Shown here piece after piece: positions 11,000-22,019 of a DNA stretch of 64,000 bases (the stretch's first letter is position 1; every line of letters starts with the position of its first letter). The position numbers were made by a program, and so were the translations under genes. The notes under the pieces were generated by a model. That model was not told the DNA's origin. It was given only the letters and a program-made list of their open reading frames with translations, and ran no database searches. The stretch is taken from contig NC_067199.1 of assembly GCF_000699445.3 (NCBI RefSeq), forward strand, positions 35,758,902 through 35,822,901, read 5' to 3'. The DNA comes from Schistosoma haematobium. Its lineage: Eukaryota > Platyhelminthes > Trematoda > Strigeidida > Schistosomatidae.

Positions 11000-12170
11000 A
11001 AAACAGTAGCGATCAGTAGTTATCATTAGAGGAAAGTGTAAAAAAACAAAAAGCAAACTTTTGAAGATTACTGTATTAGTGTGTATGGAAATCATTACAA
11101 ACGAAAGGATTTGAATTCGTTTTTTTTCAATCGTTCAGATATTAGTGTTTTTACAATTTACTGTCAAAGATGTAGTGTTGCATATATTTACAATAGGAGT
11201 ATCCTTTATCTTACAGAATACACAAAGATTATCAAAGATTTATGGTAGTATTAACATAAAAATTACTTCTAGAGGTACCTCCCGAAAGTGTTTTTAGAAT
11301 AGCTTGTGAATTAACTTTTGGTGAGAACATGGTAACTGTTTATAGATTGTTGTCTTAATTAAATAGTAACTGGATCAAATATCTTGCATAAAAGAGCTTT
11401 CTCTATCTCTCTCTTTTCATGTTTATATATACTCATTTCATCTTTTGTTACTAGTCAAAAATAAAATAAAATTGTCATTTTTATCAATTATACTTTCTAT
11501 AGCAATTATTCACCTGTAAACTTTTGCATATTTCCGGGATCGATTTTCACCTGGTCCTCTCTACATAAGAGGTAGATTCCGAATTATAACTATAGGAATT
11601 ATTTGTCTGACAACCCTTCAGAAATATACTTTTACAACATCACTGAAGATCGAAGTTGCATCTTCAAGACCGTCAAGGCACAAGTCACTGAAATAGATGA
11701 TCTGATACACAATATTTCACAATTCCAATAGTCTAAAATCATATTTGTTTATTTTGGAATTTGAAATCTCGATCAATGTTTTTGGGAGCACACTCTCATA
11801 AAGTCCCTATGTAGGTGAAAACAACTGTCAAGTGATAATTGACTTTAAATGGTTTTCTACCTAAAATCAGTTTGCAATTTTCTGATCCTGGATAATTTGA
11901 TGGATCTTAGCATGTCTCTGTTTTTTTCACTAAAAAACTGGGCCCCTAAAAGTTAATCAAATTCATCTTGCTTTTTAGACCGTCAGTTCAAGTTACTTGA
12001 ATCAATAATATGAATATGAATTAGTCTTCTGTAAACTTAAAGACTCTAATCACATAGAACCATGTTTTAAACAGTGATCGTAAATACGCTTATGAGGACT
12101 GCATTAAACAATTAAAAAATTATAGGAAATTTGTGGACATTGTAAAGTTTTTACTGTTTATATCATGAAT
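11000..12170. other. Intron between exons h and i, no feature seen
   Basis: AT-rich sequence without recognisable repeat, RNA gene or coding exon. A CTCT-rich run near 11399-11415 is the only simple-sequence feature. Confidence 0.5.
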
Positions 12171-12177
12171 TGATCTT

Positions 12178-12455
12178 AACTAGACCACCATTGTTGGGTG
12201 TAAGACAGTTATTTACCATAGTCTATGAATGGGGATTGTACAGCATCATGAACTGATTAAAGCTAGACATTAACAATGTTAGATTCCTACTCAGTGGTCT
12301 AGAGCTTAGTCATTCGCGTGTAAAGTTATAGGTTCTGAGTTCGAAAAACCTGATGTAGGACCGTGGATACACACTACAGATGATTCCTTTATTACAATGA
12401 AATGGTTGTCCATTACTTCCAAATTTTTTAATGGTTGTTTCTAACTTAGATTGAT
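12178..12455 (+). mobile_element. SINE-1, strongly decayed
   Basis: Recognisable words: AAAGCTAGACATTAACAATG, CTCAGTGGTCTAGAG, GAGTTCGAAAAACC, ATTACAATGAAATGG, CCATTACTTCCAAAT. The hammerhead is destroyed. Its end lies only about 40 bp from exon h. Confidence 0.7.
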
Positions 12456-12492
12456 TTAAACTGTGGAAATGAAAAAAAATATGTTCACTTAC

Positions 12493-12731
12493 AAATCAAT
12501 AGTAGGAGGTTTCATAAATTGAATTAAATAATTTACATCATCTAATTTACGTTGATAAATTATAATTTTTATGTCATAAGATGAAGATATTGTAATGTGA
12601 TTCTTCTTTTCATCTAGATCCAAAGGTTGTTCAAAACTATTTGATGATAACCTGTTCAATAAAGCTTGTTTACCAACACCAAGACTGCCAATCAATAATA
12701 CTTTGAATATTAATGATTTTGAATCATTCAG
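12493..12731 (-). CDS. Exon h: P-loop exon of Rab-like GTPase
   Basis: 239 bases, acceptor TTTTGTCAG and donor GTAAGTGA, in phase 0 and out phase 2, joining exon i exactly to make TIDFLNLHD. The translation starts LNDSKSLIFKVLLIGSLGVG and continues KQALLNRLSSNSFEQ. This is the first beta strand and P-loop of a small GTPase: GSLGVGKQ fits GxxxxGK, but the conserved Ser/Thr that binds magnesium is Gln. The following section (DEKKNHITISSSYDIKIIIY) replaces switch I and has no clear effector threonine. Upstream exon g ends in phase 2, so a direct g to h join would be out of frame; a small exon is probably missing in the 5.7 kb between them. The reading continues open upstream as intron, so the acceptor was chosen by frame and polypyrimidine context. 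Confidence 0.87.
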
Positions 12732-13084
12732 CTGACAAAATGCCAAATTTTTTTTTATTAGAATAGAAGAAAACCAAAAAGAGAAATTTGCAAGTTTTTC
12801 AATGTAATTAAAAAGCAACAACTAGAAAAACATTATAACTGATTTCAGGGGCTGGTATAATACAAACTGTATGTATGGTGCTGTATGAATATAGCGCTAT
12901 TCATTGGTTATAAATGAATTTAGTTTAGATAAAAAGATATGCTTTTAAAATAATAACGGAACATAGAGATAAGTGTTTCCAAACTTATGATCTTTGTATG
13001 TAGACTTTAAATGGGAGTGTTTTTCATGGAAAAGTTTCAACGATATTCTACAGTAAATTGAAAATAATGACAACTTGACCAAAG

Positions 13085-13255
13085 GTAGTTTCAAACTTAT
13101 TGGATTGGTTGAAGTTAAAGATTAACACCGTTGGATCCCCGTTGGCTCAGTGGTCTAGAGTTTAAGTGTTCGTGAGCGAGACCGAAGATCCCGAGTTCGA
13201 ATCCAGATCGTGGGATCGTGAATGCGCACTGCTCAGGAATACCATAATAGGACTA
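13085..13255 (+). mobile_element. SINE-1 head, truncated within the hammerhead
   Basis: GTTGAAGTTAAAGATTAACA, GGCTCAGTGGTCTAGAG, CCGAGTTCGAATCC, then TGCGCACTGCTCAGGA..AATAGGAC and an abrupt end. The core reads CTCAGGA. Confidence 0.78.
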
Positions 13256-13597
13256 CATACACCTGAGGAAACGAGTTTTCTTTAGATTATCAGTGATAAA
13301 TATAATTAAGTATTTATCAACTAAATTGTTTATTAGATAATCACATAATTAAGTAACTTAACACATTTGCTTTGAGGCTGTTTTTCAGATAAAGAGATCA
13401 TATTTGTGATTGTATTAATTTTTCAAAGAATGATCATCAAAAGTAATCTTGTCAATAGCATTGTTGTTATTATACTGAAGCCCTATAAACAGATTATCTT
13501 ATACAAAGTCTAGATGTTGAGTTATTACTTAAAGATTTGTGGTGCATGGAATTGAAATATAGCTTTTATTGTCAAATCATTACAAGTCTCTACTAGG

Positions 13598-13626
13598 ACA
13601 GTTTTGTGTGTGTGTGTGTGTGTGTT
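13598..13626. repeat. (GT)n microsatellite
   Basis: About 14 alternating TG units. Confidence 0.9.
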
Positions 13627-14002
13627 AAGTAAACAAATCATCAATCAACAACAAAAATGCCAGTCTTATTTGAACTCTACGAATCAACCTTGAAATTGAA
13701 CTAACCTAGAAAACTAACCAACAGTATTCTGTTTTGAATCATTATAACAAGCATATCGAGGATATTAAAAAGCTTGATATCTTTTGAATCATACTTTACA
13801 CAGTAATAGTTTTCTTGAATATTGTCATACGATAAAGACAACATTATTTATGATTGATATTTGAATTGAAGCAAAAAAACAGATTTTATGATTGATCATA
13901 ATTACCAGAAAGTTGAAGGATACAATCATTGAACAATAAAATACTATTAATAATTGCTACGTATTTTTATTAATTGTGCAGTTGGGAAAATCTCTGAGTT
14001 AT

Positions 14003-14644
14003 TCTTATATCCCGATAAGAATAATGAATGGTAACGTTTGGGATCCATTTATGGACCAATGCTATGAGTATATTTTTATCGTTCAATTGTTATGTAACTA
14101 AGCTGTTCATATTCATATCCCTCTTATTATGAATTTTATTTTGACTTATGAACCATTACTATACGATTTACCATTCTTAAGTTATGGCCAGTCTATTAAT
14201 TACTATCTCCCTCATTCACAGCCACTTTTGGCTAAATATTGTACAAATGTTGTTTCATATTTTATTGTACGTTGTGGTCTGTCTGGTTGATATATAATGC
14301 TTGTAAATTAAGGCAATATCGAGGCATACGCACAGTATGCACATATGCCAATAAGAGACTGATCAATTTCAGTCCAAAAACATCAATGGGAAGATTCAAG
14401 TAAAAGGCAATATCAAGTGAAATAAACCGAGTATGTTTGAAATAAATGATTCATATTGCAGAGGCTGAGATTGGTGTTCTGGAGTCAACTGTCTGGGCTG
14501 GGCAGAGAGCAAAACCAATCAGGACTCTAAGTTGCTCGCACGTGTTTTATGCGTCACTGGTTCAATCGATAGTTCGCTGTTCTCTGATTGGCGGTATCGT
14601 TCCGTTATACAATAAACAGGACACAGAAATCACAAGTTATAACA
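14003..14644 (+). mobile_element. Solo LTR, family LTR-B, with SINE-2 insertion in its TATA region
   Basis: Collinear with 45834-46347: TATATCCCGAT start, CAGCCACTTTTGGCTAAAT, GTTTGAAATAAATGATTCAT, end AAGTTATAACA. Flanked by the 5-bp duplication GTTAT (13998-14002 and 14645-14649). The usual TG start reads TC. A SINE-2 tail of about 138 bp (14291-14428) splits the TATATAAACC box. No internal region is present. Confidence 0.88.
14291..14428 (+). mobile_element. SINE-2 tail fragment inside LTR-B
   Basis: From TGCTTGTAAATTAAGGCAAT to GGAAGATTCAAGTAAAAGGC, the standard Sm-alpha-like 3' part. ATATA/ATA words repeat on both sides. The hammerhead part is missing. Confidence 0.82.
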
Positions 14645-15039
14645 GTTATCTCAATAGCACTGAATTGCAAATATACGAAAAACGTCATGTCCAACACTTA
14701 CTTCAAATGATCTTTTACTGTTATTGTCTAAATTATCTTCTTTATACTTCCTAATAATAAGTAATGATAAGATATAAAATTTTTAAACATTTCAATAGAA
14801 TTTGTAGAGTATATTGATAGGTAGATATGTTTTTATTGAACATAATAGGTGAACATAACAAGTAGATTTGTCACTAGATGTTTCTGAAACACAGGATGTA
14901 TATATGCTAGAAAGAGACTAATCAATTGCAGTCCTAAACATTAATGAAAAGATTCAAATAACTAATAAACATGAATTAGACTTCATTTTATTGCAAAAAT
15001 CAGCGGATATTTGGATTCAATTATTAAGTGGATAACTCA

Positions 15040-15175
15040 ATAGCATTTGAAGAGAACTGTACTGGATTTGAGTCCTGGAGTAGATATCAACTCTGAGATC
15101 CAGGAGACTCCAGCAGATGAGTCCAAAATAGGACGAAACACGCTTGCTGGACTTCACCTCGAGCCATCATACGGT
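15040..15175 (+). mobile_element. SINE-2 head with damaged hammerhead
   Basis: AGATATCAACTCTGAGATCC, then CAGATGAGTCC..AAATAGGACGAAACACGC. The core CTGATGA reads CAGATGA. Confidence 0.75.
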
Positions 15176-15682
15176 AATATTAATGGTCTATCAATAAGAT
15201 GATATCATACTCAAATACTGATTTTATTTATAAAGGATAGTTAGACTATCAGATGAGCTGACTAGTTATATTAGGATACTGTCTCTCTGCACAAATGAAT
15301 TACAGCATATCTTAGCACTGATTGATAGTGGGTGGTAATGGAATATGTCATGATACTAAGCTATTCATTCTTTCAGTTTATCAACTGAATTAACTACAAC
15401 ATCAGTCCCGGTGTTTTTAGAAACACTTTATAACATAGTACCTCCTACTTCAACATCAACTGAGTTTTATTAGACGTCTTATTGTAGTTTGAAGTTTCAC
15501 AATGCTGGTTCATTACCCTAAATTGAAAGGTTGGCATGTGTTAATGTATCTCGACAATGTATTTCATTATATCTTGATTATTAATTTGTTCAAATAATGT
15601 TAACTGTGTTTTCAATTCAAGTAAGTAAACTTTCACTAAGAAATCTTATTTTCAAAGTTGAATTCACAAATTTATCTAAATT

Positions 15683-15795
15683 AGGCCACCATTGAAAACC
15701 TGGAAGTACTAGACGACTGTTTCATTCTAGCATGAGACGACTATCCAGTACTTCCAGTTTGTCAATTGTGGTCTAGCTTAGATTGATTCGTAAAT
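15683..15795. repeat. SINE-1 foldback remnant
   Basis: A minus-sense 3' part (CCACCATTGAAAACCTGGAA..) joined to a plus-sense one (CAGTACTTCCAG..GTGGTCTAGCTTAG), forming an inverted repeat of about 45-bp arms. Confidence 0.72.
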
Positions 15796-16494
15796 TCATT
15801 TTTGAAAATATTACAGTCTCCACAAATAGAAAAATCCAAATCATATGAAAAATTTGCAACAATAAGGCCGTTTATGCAATTCCATTTGAGTAAGTAGTAA
15901 CTTTCTTTAAAAAACATGATGCTATTATAGTAACACTCATTCAATCAATTTCCATTATGGTTATTTTGTGTCAAACACTTTTATTAACTTATTTGACAGA
16001 CAATGTTATTTGAACAGTTCGCATATTTCTTTATACTAATGATTATCACTATCATATCTGTATAAACGTGTCCACTTGATCACATGTGACAGCCTATGCA
16101 TGTATCTTTCATTAGCTTAAATGTTAATCGCTTAAACATCACTCGATGAATCATTTTCTTTCTCATGAATATTTGGGCTCGAATCCTATCAATTACTTTT
16201 TCCTTACCTTACTGTTCCCTGATTCAATTTGACTATAAATTCATTCACCTCTGTATTTGCTCACATAGACACACATTAGCTTCCCTACTCCAATTCGCTC
16301 GATTTGCCTGTAACTTTGTTATCTTGTGCTATTCACTAATATACTGTAGTCGCCACTTCTTATTGCCTTTTGAGTTCAAACACTGTTGGGGATTTATATG
16401 ATAACAGTAATCAAGGTGATTGATCAAAGAAGACACTACAATATAACTAATATAATTTTTGACATTATACATATCCCAACAGATGAATTCACGA

Positions 16495-16852
16495 GTCAAA
16501 TGAAGCTAGTGAGAAGCCGTAACCAATGGAGTTCAACCAGGTCTGTGGTGAAATATCAGCTCACTGAAGACAATGGTGGACGGCGGAGCAATTTTGTGGG
16601 TTGTTTGAAGTTAAACATTAACAGCGTTCGATGCCGGCTCAGTGGTCTAGTTAGTTAAGCGCCTGGTGCGAGACTGATAGGTCCTCGGTTTGAATCTCGC
16701 GGGGTGCGGGATCGTAGATGCGCACTGCTTAGGAGTCCCGTACTAGGACAAAACGGTCGTCTAGTGCTCCCAGGTTTTCCATGGTGGTCTAGCTTCAATC
16801 GACTCATGATTTCAACTATTGAAATTACTAAAATCTCCACAAAACCCTTTCT
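16495..16852 (+). mobile_element. SINE-1, full length
   Basis: Leader GAGAAGCCGTAACCAATGG, head GGCTCAGTGGTCTAGTTAGT..GCGCCTGG, B-box-like GGTTTGAATCTC, hammerhead region, tail to ACTAAAATCTCCACAAAACC and CTTTCTGAT. The core is CTTAGGA with AAAA in place of GAAA, so it should be inactive. Confidence 0.88.
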
Positions 16853-17225
16853 GATTATACATATCCGTTCAAATCTTCTAAACTGTGAAATAAATCTTTA
16901 TGTAAAAGCATTGTATTCTATCTTTTACAAACAAAGTTTTATAAATTTTGCACAGGTAATCGTTAAGATGAACAAAAAAGACAAAACAAAATCTCATCAA
17001 ATTTATACTTCTAAATATAAAGTTTTGACATTAGGTTCTAAGGATGGACTATTTCATAGTTTCTATTATGAAGCCAATATTTTTTTAGTAAACCCATTCA
17101 TAAATGATCAGTTCCGGAGTGAACATTCACACACGTACACATACATCATAAACAGTCAGTAATCTGTTATAAAAAAATGAACAGATTATTTATCTACAAT
17201 GTTTTATAGTGATTTTCGTTACTTT

Positions 17226-17610
17226 TGATAAGTCTTCTAATGGAACGCTAGATTCGGTTCCTAAACTCTTCTAGTAACCCCCAGGGCTAAATCGACACAG
17301 CGACTTAAACACGAGAGAAAAGGTGCGAAACATGGAAGAAACGCCTTACTCCAAGGTTCGTTTATGTACAGAAAATCCAGGGTATTTATAGTATTTTAGA
17401 TGGCCTTGGTTTCCCTGAAAATTCTGGAATGCTACTAAACATAGTAGCAGTATAGGTAATCATCCAATCAGAAACTCGACATATGAGTTTTCACTTTCTA
17501 GATGTTTCTGGCAAAACTTCAAGTGAATTCTGATTGGATAAGATGCTTCTGCGAGTTTTCAGAGCCGTTTTTTGGCTTTTTTCAAAGAGTTTTTCTGGAT
17601 CACTCCAACA
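17226..17610 (-). mobile_element. Solo LTR, family LTR-A
   Basis: On the minus strand it runs TGTTGGAGTGATCC to CTTATCA, with TATAAATACCC promoter-like box and ACGAACCTTGGAGTAAGG downstream. Plus-strand flanks share CTTT (4-5 bp). Same family as 47340-47717. Confidence 0.85.
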
Positions 17611-17934
17611 CTTTAACCTAATAGATGAAATGTTTTTATTTACAATTACATTCAATTGACAATCAGTAATAGGTAAAATAAACTTAAGAAATTCCGCTGT
17701 AATATATCTCGTTACAAATCATTTTAATAGTCTAAATGAAATGTGCGATTGAAGTGTATAGAGCTAATACAGAATTATTTGACTTTGTAGTGAGTAGATA
17801 ACTTATATGTACTATTTTATTATTCGGAAACTAGCATTTGTATATTTTTAAATGACTATAGAAAACAACAGATCAATAATAACATGATCTGACATATTTG
17901 ATCCTGAAATAATTTAGGATCATTTTGGCTCTAT

Positions 17935-18262
17935 TTAAATATTTACATATACTGCAAGTATACAAAACAATACAAGAACTTTCGTCTAAATTTGACCGAA
18001 CAGTTTCACAATATTTGGGCGCCAAATTGATGCAAGACATTAAAAAGGAAGAATGTATTTGTGAAATCTCAGCGAATGAATTTGAAGTAAATCTAACGTT
18101 GATTGGATGACTTATTCAGTATACAATGAACCGGAGAATAATGCACCTATTTATATTCGATAATTTTAATGTTTGATTAAAATTCCTTGAAAAGCTTCGA
18201 CCAGATTGTCAGGCAAAACGTTGGATTTACTTCAAAATCATTCGCTGAGATTTTACAAATAT
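17935..18262. repeat. Inverted repeat with PLE-like termini and an open segment
   Basis: 18054-18104 and the complement of about 18200-18262 are inverted copies (AAATCTCAGCGAATGA..TTTGAAGTAAATC). The outer arm continues CCAACGTTTTGCCTGACAAT, resembling the terminal repeat of the 52.6-kb palindrome. The plus-strand stretch 17951-18085 is open (VYKTIQELSSKFDRTVSQYL), of unknown origin; it may be element coding sequence. Confidence 0.5.
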
Positions 18263-18395
18263 ATTTTTCCTCGCCTGGAGCCCCCCTGGGGCTACTGACG
18301 GTCTTAAGTCAAGATAAAGGAGGATGGTTGGGTATGGGGTTATCGACCCCATTGATTAGGAGAATAACTCGCTACAAAAAGGCTAAAAATGAAAA
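18262..18395 (+). mobile_element. Non-LTR coding fragment (GAPLGLL repeat)
   Basis: Plus strand: PGAPLGLLTVLSQDKGGWLG then MGLSTPLIRRITRYKKAKN. Same segment as at 4.3 kb. It ends 25 bp from the donor side of exon g. Confidence 0.65.
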
Positions 18396-18420
18396 ATCAC
18401 ATATCTATATATTTACATAC

Positions 18421-18645
18421 TTGTAATTCTTTATTTCTTGTAGATACATGTCTTCACTCTCTTCATCTATTGAATTTTCAAGTCTAATAGGTAATTTGTT
18501 AAAATGTGTTCTTTTCAATAATTTCTCTTCATTCTTATTTTCATTAACATGAAAAGCTTCTGGACTTAATATCCTGTCATAGTCTGTCAAATCCTTATCA
18601 TTAGATGTTTCATCTTTTAGATCTCGAAGACAGCGATTAATTTCC
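18421..18645 (-). CDS. Exon g: acidic linker after coiled coil, RASEF-like gene
   Basis: 225 bases between acceptor ATTGCAG and donor GTATGTAAA, incoming phase 2 and outgoing phase 2. It opens with EINRCLRDLKDETSNDKDLT (the first R is split with exon f) and ends SEDMYLQEIKNY. It is highly charged (many D, E, K) with a heptad-like start that continues the coiled coil of exon f and then a low-complexity acidic linker. Such a linker joins the coiled coil to the C-terminal Rab domain in RASEF-type proteins. No enzyme motif is visible. The frame joins exon f perfectly. Confidence 0.8.
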
Positions 18646-18733
18646 CTGCAATTCATTGTTAAAAAAGTAATAAAATAGACCATAATAAAAGATTAAAATA
18701 AATCATTCTACAAATGGAAAACTTCTAAGAACC

Positions 18734-19022
18734 GTTGAGACTAAAATTGATGGACGACCTTTGAGAGACGATAAAGTGGCCTTGGGAATATCCACCTACC
18801 AACTAGGACTAAATGAGGGTTTTAAACCTGTGTGAAGGATAAGAATTGTGATTTACAGTTGATGGTTGGGGATAGGGATTAGATTTAGAATTTTTATCAC
18901 GAACTGACATCATCTAAAATGCAAAGACGCTATTTATCCAAATAAATAAAGAATTTCGCTCTGAAATCCAAGACCTATTAACGTAAATCTGATAGGTACG
19001 TCCATAAATTATAGTTTCTCCC
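18734..19022. mobile_element. MITE copy 3 with 8-bp target duplication
   Basis: 289 bp, flanked by TAAGAACC at 18726-18733 and 19023-19030. Termini TGAGACTAAAATTGATGG and TCCATAAATTATAGTTTCTC. An 8-bp duplication fits the Merlin or hAT superfamilies; I cannot decide between them. Confidence 0.88.
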
Positions 19023-19124
19023 TAAGAACCATCTGAAATTAATATAAGTAGTGTATTAACAAAATAACTAAACCTTTTATGAATATACTATTTTATTTGA
19101 ACTTAGTAAAATTGAAATAACTCC

Positions 19125-19300
19125 GCATGGGGTCCCTCCAGGGGCTACCGCAGGTCTCGAGCCCGGATAAAAGAGGATGGCTGGGCATGGGGTTAGCGAC
19201 TCCATCTTGTAGAAAACTAACTCGCTAAAAAAACGCTAACCAGAAAAAATTATTCAAACCTTTTAAACTCTGCCCTGGGAGTCAGAAGGTCTTCATTAAA
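19125..19300 (+). mobile_element. Non-LTR coding fragment (GAPLGLL repeat)
   Basis: Reads KRGWLGMGLATPSCRKLT on the plus strand, followed by AACGCTAACCAG and AAACTCTGCCCTGGGAGTC, a 3' extension shared with the copy at 28.77 kb. Confidence 0.62.
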
Positions 19301-20324
19301 ATTGAATATTGAAAAACAGCTTACAAAGAAGTCTGTATTTCCCCTGTGTCATCATTTTGCTACCACTAACTGTTCTGTTTTTATTTAAATCTCAGTTTCA
19401 TTCAATTTTCTATGTATCCTAAAGGTTTCGTAAGTGTCAATATATATATAGTTACATTAAACTAATGTATATCTCAACCAACACAACAATCCATTGTTTC
19501 CTGAATAACTTACACTGTCGATCACCATACACATTTCATCAACTTTTATAATATCTGACTGAAGTGTAATAATTATACTCAAAAGATCCTTAAACATACA
19601 AGCATGTTCTTTATGTTATACTACTTAATAGTTGACTATGTATTACCGTATTTAATATCAAATAGAGTTATGAGTGTTCAATTAAAAACGTGTATCAAGG
19701 AATCTCCAGAAAAAATACCTTAACTAACACAATCTTCACAAGTAAAATATCTTCTGCTTATCTTCGTAAAATCGATTAAACCTTCATGTCAGGCGATCAA
19801 ATTCCAGTTAGCTTGACTGGTCATATGCAACCGTACTATTTATCTTACCAACTAAATATACATTTTGCTGATTTCGTTTCAATCTAGGGTGTCATATCTT
19901 TCAGTTATTAATAAGTGTACGGTTGTCGTGTGATTCAATAGATTGTAAAAGTTAACTCAATTTAAAGAATTTTTCTAGGGTTGATGACAAATTTTAAACG
20001 AGTACTGATCAGCTGTCTAGTATTCTCTAGATTTTTAATAGTTCCACTGGTAACATTCATCTTTTCTTAAACATTCCTTTAACAATAAATTGATCTCTAT
20101 AGCCTACCCAACTAAATAAAAGAGCAGTAATAATGCAGTCATCAGAGCAATGAGCAACTAATCATTAGTAAGCGTTACTATCATTTCACTATAATGATTG
20201 AAATAACTGTTCTACAGATTATTTAACAATTCTCGGTAAAACATGAATGCATATATGTATATATATTTGACACCAGATGTTAGTCATCTGATTTAAAACA
20301 CTCTTCCGATTGTAATTAACTCTG

Positions 20325-20490
20325 TACAGTTTCGGTCGCCAGTTCAGTGGTCTAAAGGCTAAGCGTTCACGAAACTGAAGGTTTCGGGTTCGATCTTTTA
20401 TGAGATCGTAGATGCGTATTGCTGAGAAGCCCCTTACTAGGACGCCACAACTATCCAGTGTTCCCTCGTATTCTATGTTAATACAACTAA
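20325..20490 (+). mobile_element. SINE-1 fragment, decayed
   Basis: GCCAGTTCAGTGGTCTAAAG, AGGTTTCGGGTTCGATC, TGCGTATTGCTGAGAAGCCC. The hammerhead core is broken. Confidence 0.72.
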
Positions 20491-20799
20491 GTTCGTGATA
20501 TAAAATGTGAAGATTTAACGATATCCACCACCAATTCACTGACTGTGTAACTATGAATATGATATCTTCTATCCATCTCATCTCCATCGTCATTTATACA
20601 TTTCCTCGCTTGAAGTGGAAATCCTTTTTGCTTAGAGTATTTCATCCTCCAACAGATTAATTTATTTTTAGATAATTGATATTCCCATTTCTGTGAATAT
20701 TTTGATTAGTTGTTTCGTTTAAATCACGTAGTTTGGTAAAATGAATTGCCATTTTCTTATTTCTTCAACAGAATATTATATTAAATTCATTTAGTGTTG

Positions 20800-21150
20800 T
20801 CTAACTATATCTTCCCATTGTTATTTAAGACTGCATTTGATCAGTCTCTTGTTGGCAATATGTGCATCTTCCGCGACCGGCCTCGATACTGCCTTAAGTC
20901 ACAAGCTTTATAAGCAAAGATGGATAGTGGCTAGCAGTGGAATTCAGGGCGCGCGTTTCGTCCTATTTGGGACTCATCAGCTAGACGTGCCTGCATCTCG
21001 GAGTTGATGTTCACTCCAAGACTCGAATCTAGTGCCATTCGCTCCACACGCCATCGCGTTATCCACTTAGCTACTGAGTCCTAATAGCCACTTGCTTGTG
21101 AAATGGAGTGAAGTTTTAAACTTACTTGGTGTTGTTTACTTGTATCCTTC
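20800..21150 (-). mobile_element. SINE-2 (Sm-alpha-like), near full length
   Basis: Minus-sense: the flank 21110-21150 holds the tail end of a neighbouring unit, then the tRNA-like head (CTCAGTAGCTAAGTGGATAA, B-box-like TAGATTCGAGTC), hammerhead at about 20945-21000 and tail to CAATGGGAAGAT. The ribozyme has CTGATGA, stem II and GAAA intact but GCC at the cleavage triplet instead of GUC. Confidence 0.86.
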
Positions 21151-21186
21151 CACATTATTATATTTTTAAAAAATTTATAACCTTAC

Positions 21187-21335
21187 CTTAATTCATTTAA
21201 TTTTTTCATCAATATTTCACGTTCTTCTTGAATTTTATGACATGCTGTGACATCTGCTTTTTCTTTCTTGATACTTTCAACTTTCTTCATTGTTTGTAAT
21301 TCCTTTACATTTTCCTTGCTTTCATCAATTTGTTG
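21187..21335 (-). CDS. Exon f: coiled-coil exon, RASEF-like gene
   Basis: 149 bases, acceptor CACATCAG and donor GTAAGGTT, phase 0 in and 2 out. Translation begins QQIDESKENVKELQTMKKVE, then SIKKEKADVTACHKIQEERE and ILMKKLNEL. Strong heptad periodicity with almost only charged, Q, L, I and V residues indicates a parallel coiled coil. It links in frame to exon e upstream and exon g downstream. Coiled coils in this class of large Rab proteins mediate self-association; that role is inferred from the family. The SINE-2 copy at 20.8-21.15 kb sits directly downstream in the following intron. Confidence 0.83.
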
Positions 21336-21481
21336 CTGATGTGAAAGAAATGGAAATCATTCAATCAGTCTGCCAGATACATACAAGTGGAACTTAGCAC
21401 ATATGTACATTGGCTCAAGTTAATAAGTTATTGACATAACAGATGGTTTAAACTATTTCTCTCTCTCAGTGGTACACTGTG

Positions 21482-22010
21482 CCCCCAAATGCCCTGGTAC
21501 GGCCGAGAGTGGGGAGAGTCCTCTCTCCCTCGCGAAATGCTCCCATATGGCCACGTGCATACAACCACCATCAGGGAAGTCCTACTAAATAACTTCCCCC
21601 GACATTACTGTTGTTTACGAAATCGAGAGTACGAAAAGCGAATGTCTGGCGCTTTAACCGAGTTGATGGACACGGAGAGTCCACCTAGGAGAGTTGGAAA
21701 CCCTGATTCCAAACCAATGGTGCACATGGGCTCCAGCATCCTGAAGGAAACGATGGCGTATGGACCAAACGTTGGTCACCGGCTACCATGGGACTACATC
21801 TCCTGATGTTGCTCGACTGCCTTGTGGATCAGACCTATAGGTCGAAGGCTCCGGGTGTGGCCCCTTAAGAAAACCAACTGCTTCGGTTTGGGCACCCGGG
21901 CAGTATTACAGCCCTCACATATATCAAATGAGATCTGTGTGGCACATATGTATTTGGTGTCTCTTTGTACCAATATCTATGTGTTAAAATAAATAAATAA
22001 AAATACCATG
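21482..22010 (+). mobile_element. Retroposon R515, copy 1
   Basis: About 525 bp starting CCCCCAAATGCCCTGG and ending in AAATAAATAAATAAAA. No coding frame is conserved among copies. The common 5' start and TAAA tail suggest a complete non-autonomous retroposon rather than a random LINE end. Confidence 0.8.
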
Positions 22011-22019
22011 ATAATACGT

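Noticed and set aside
16655..17162. 152-codon open frame and its minus-strand partner
   Set aside because: The first third is SINE-1 sequence, the rest is AT-rich with no splice or family support.
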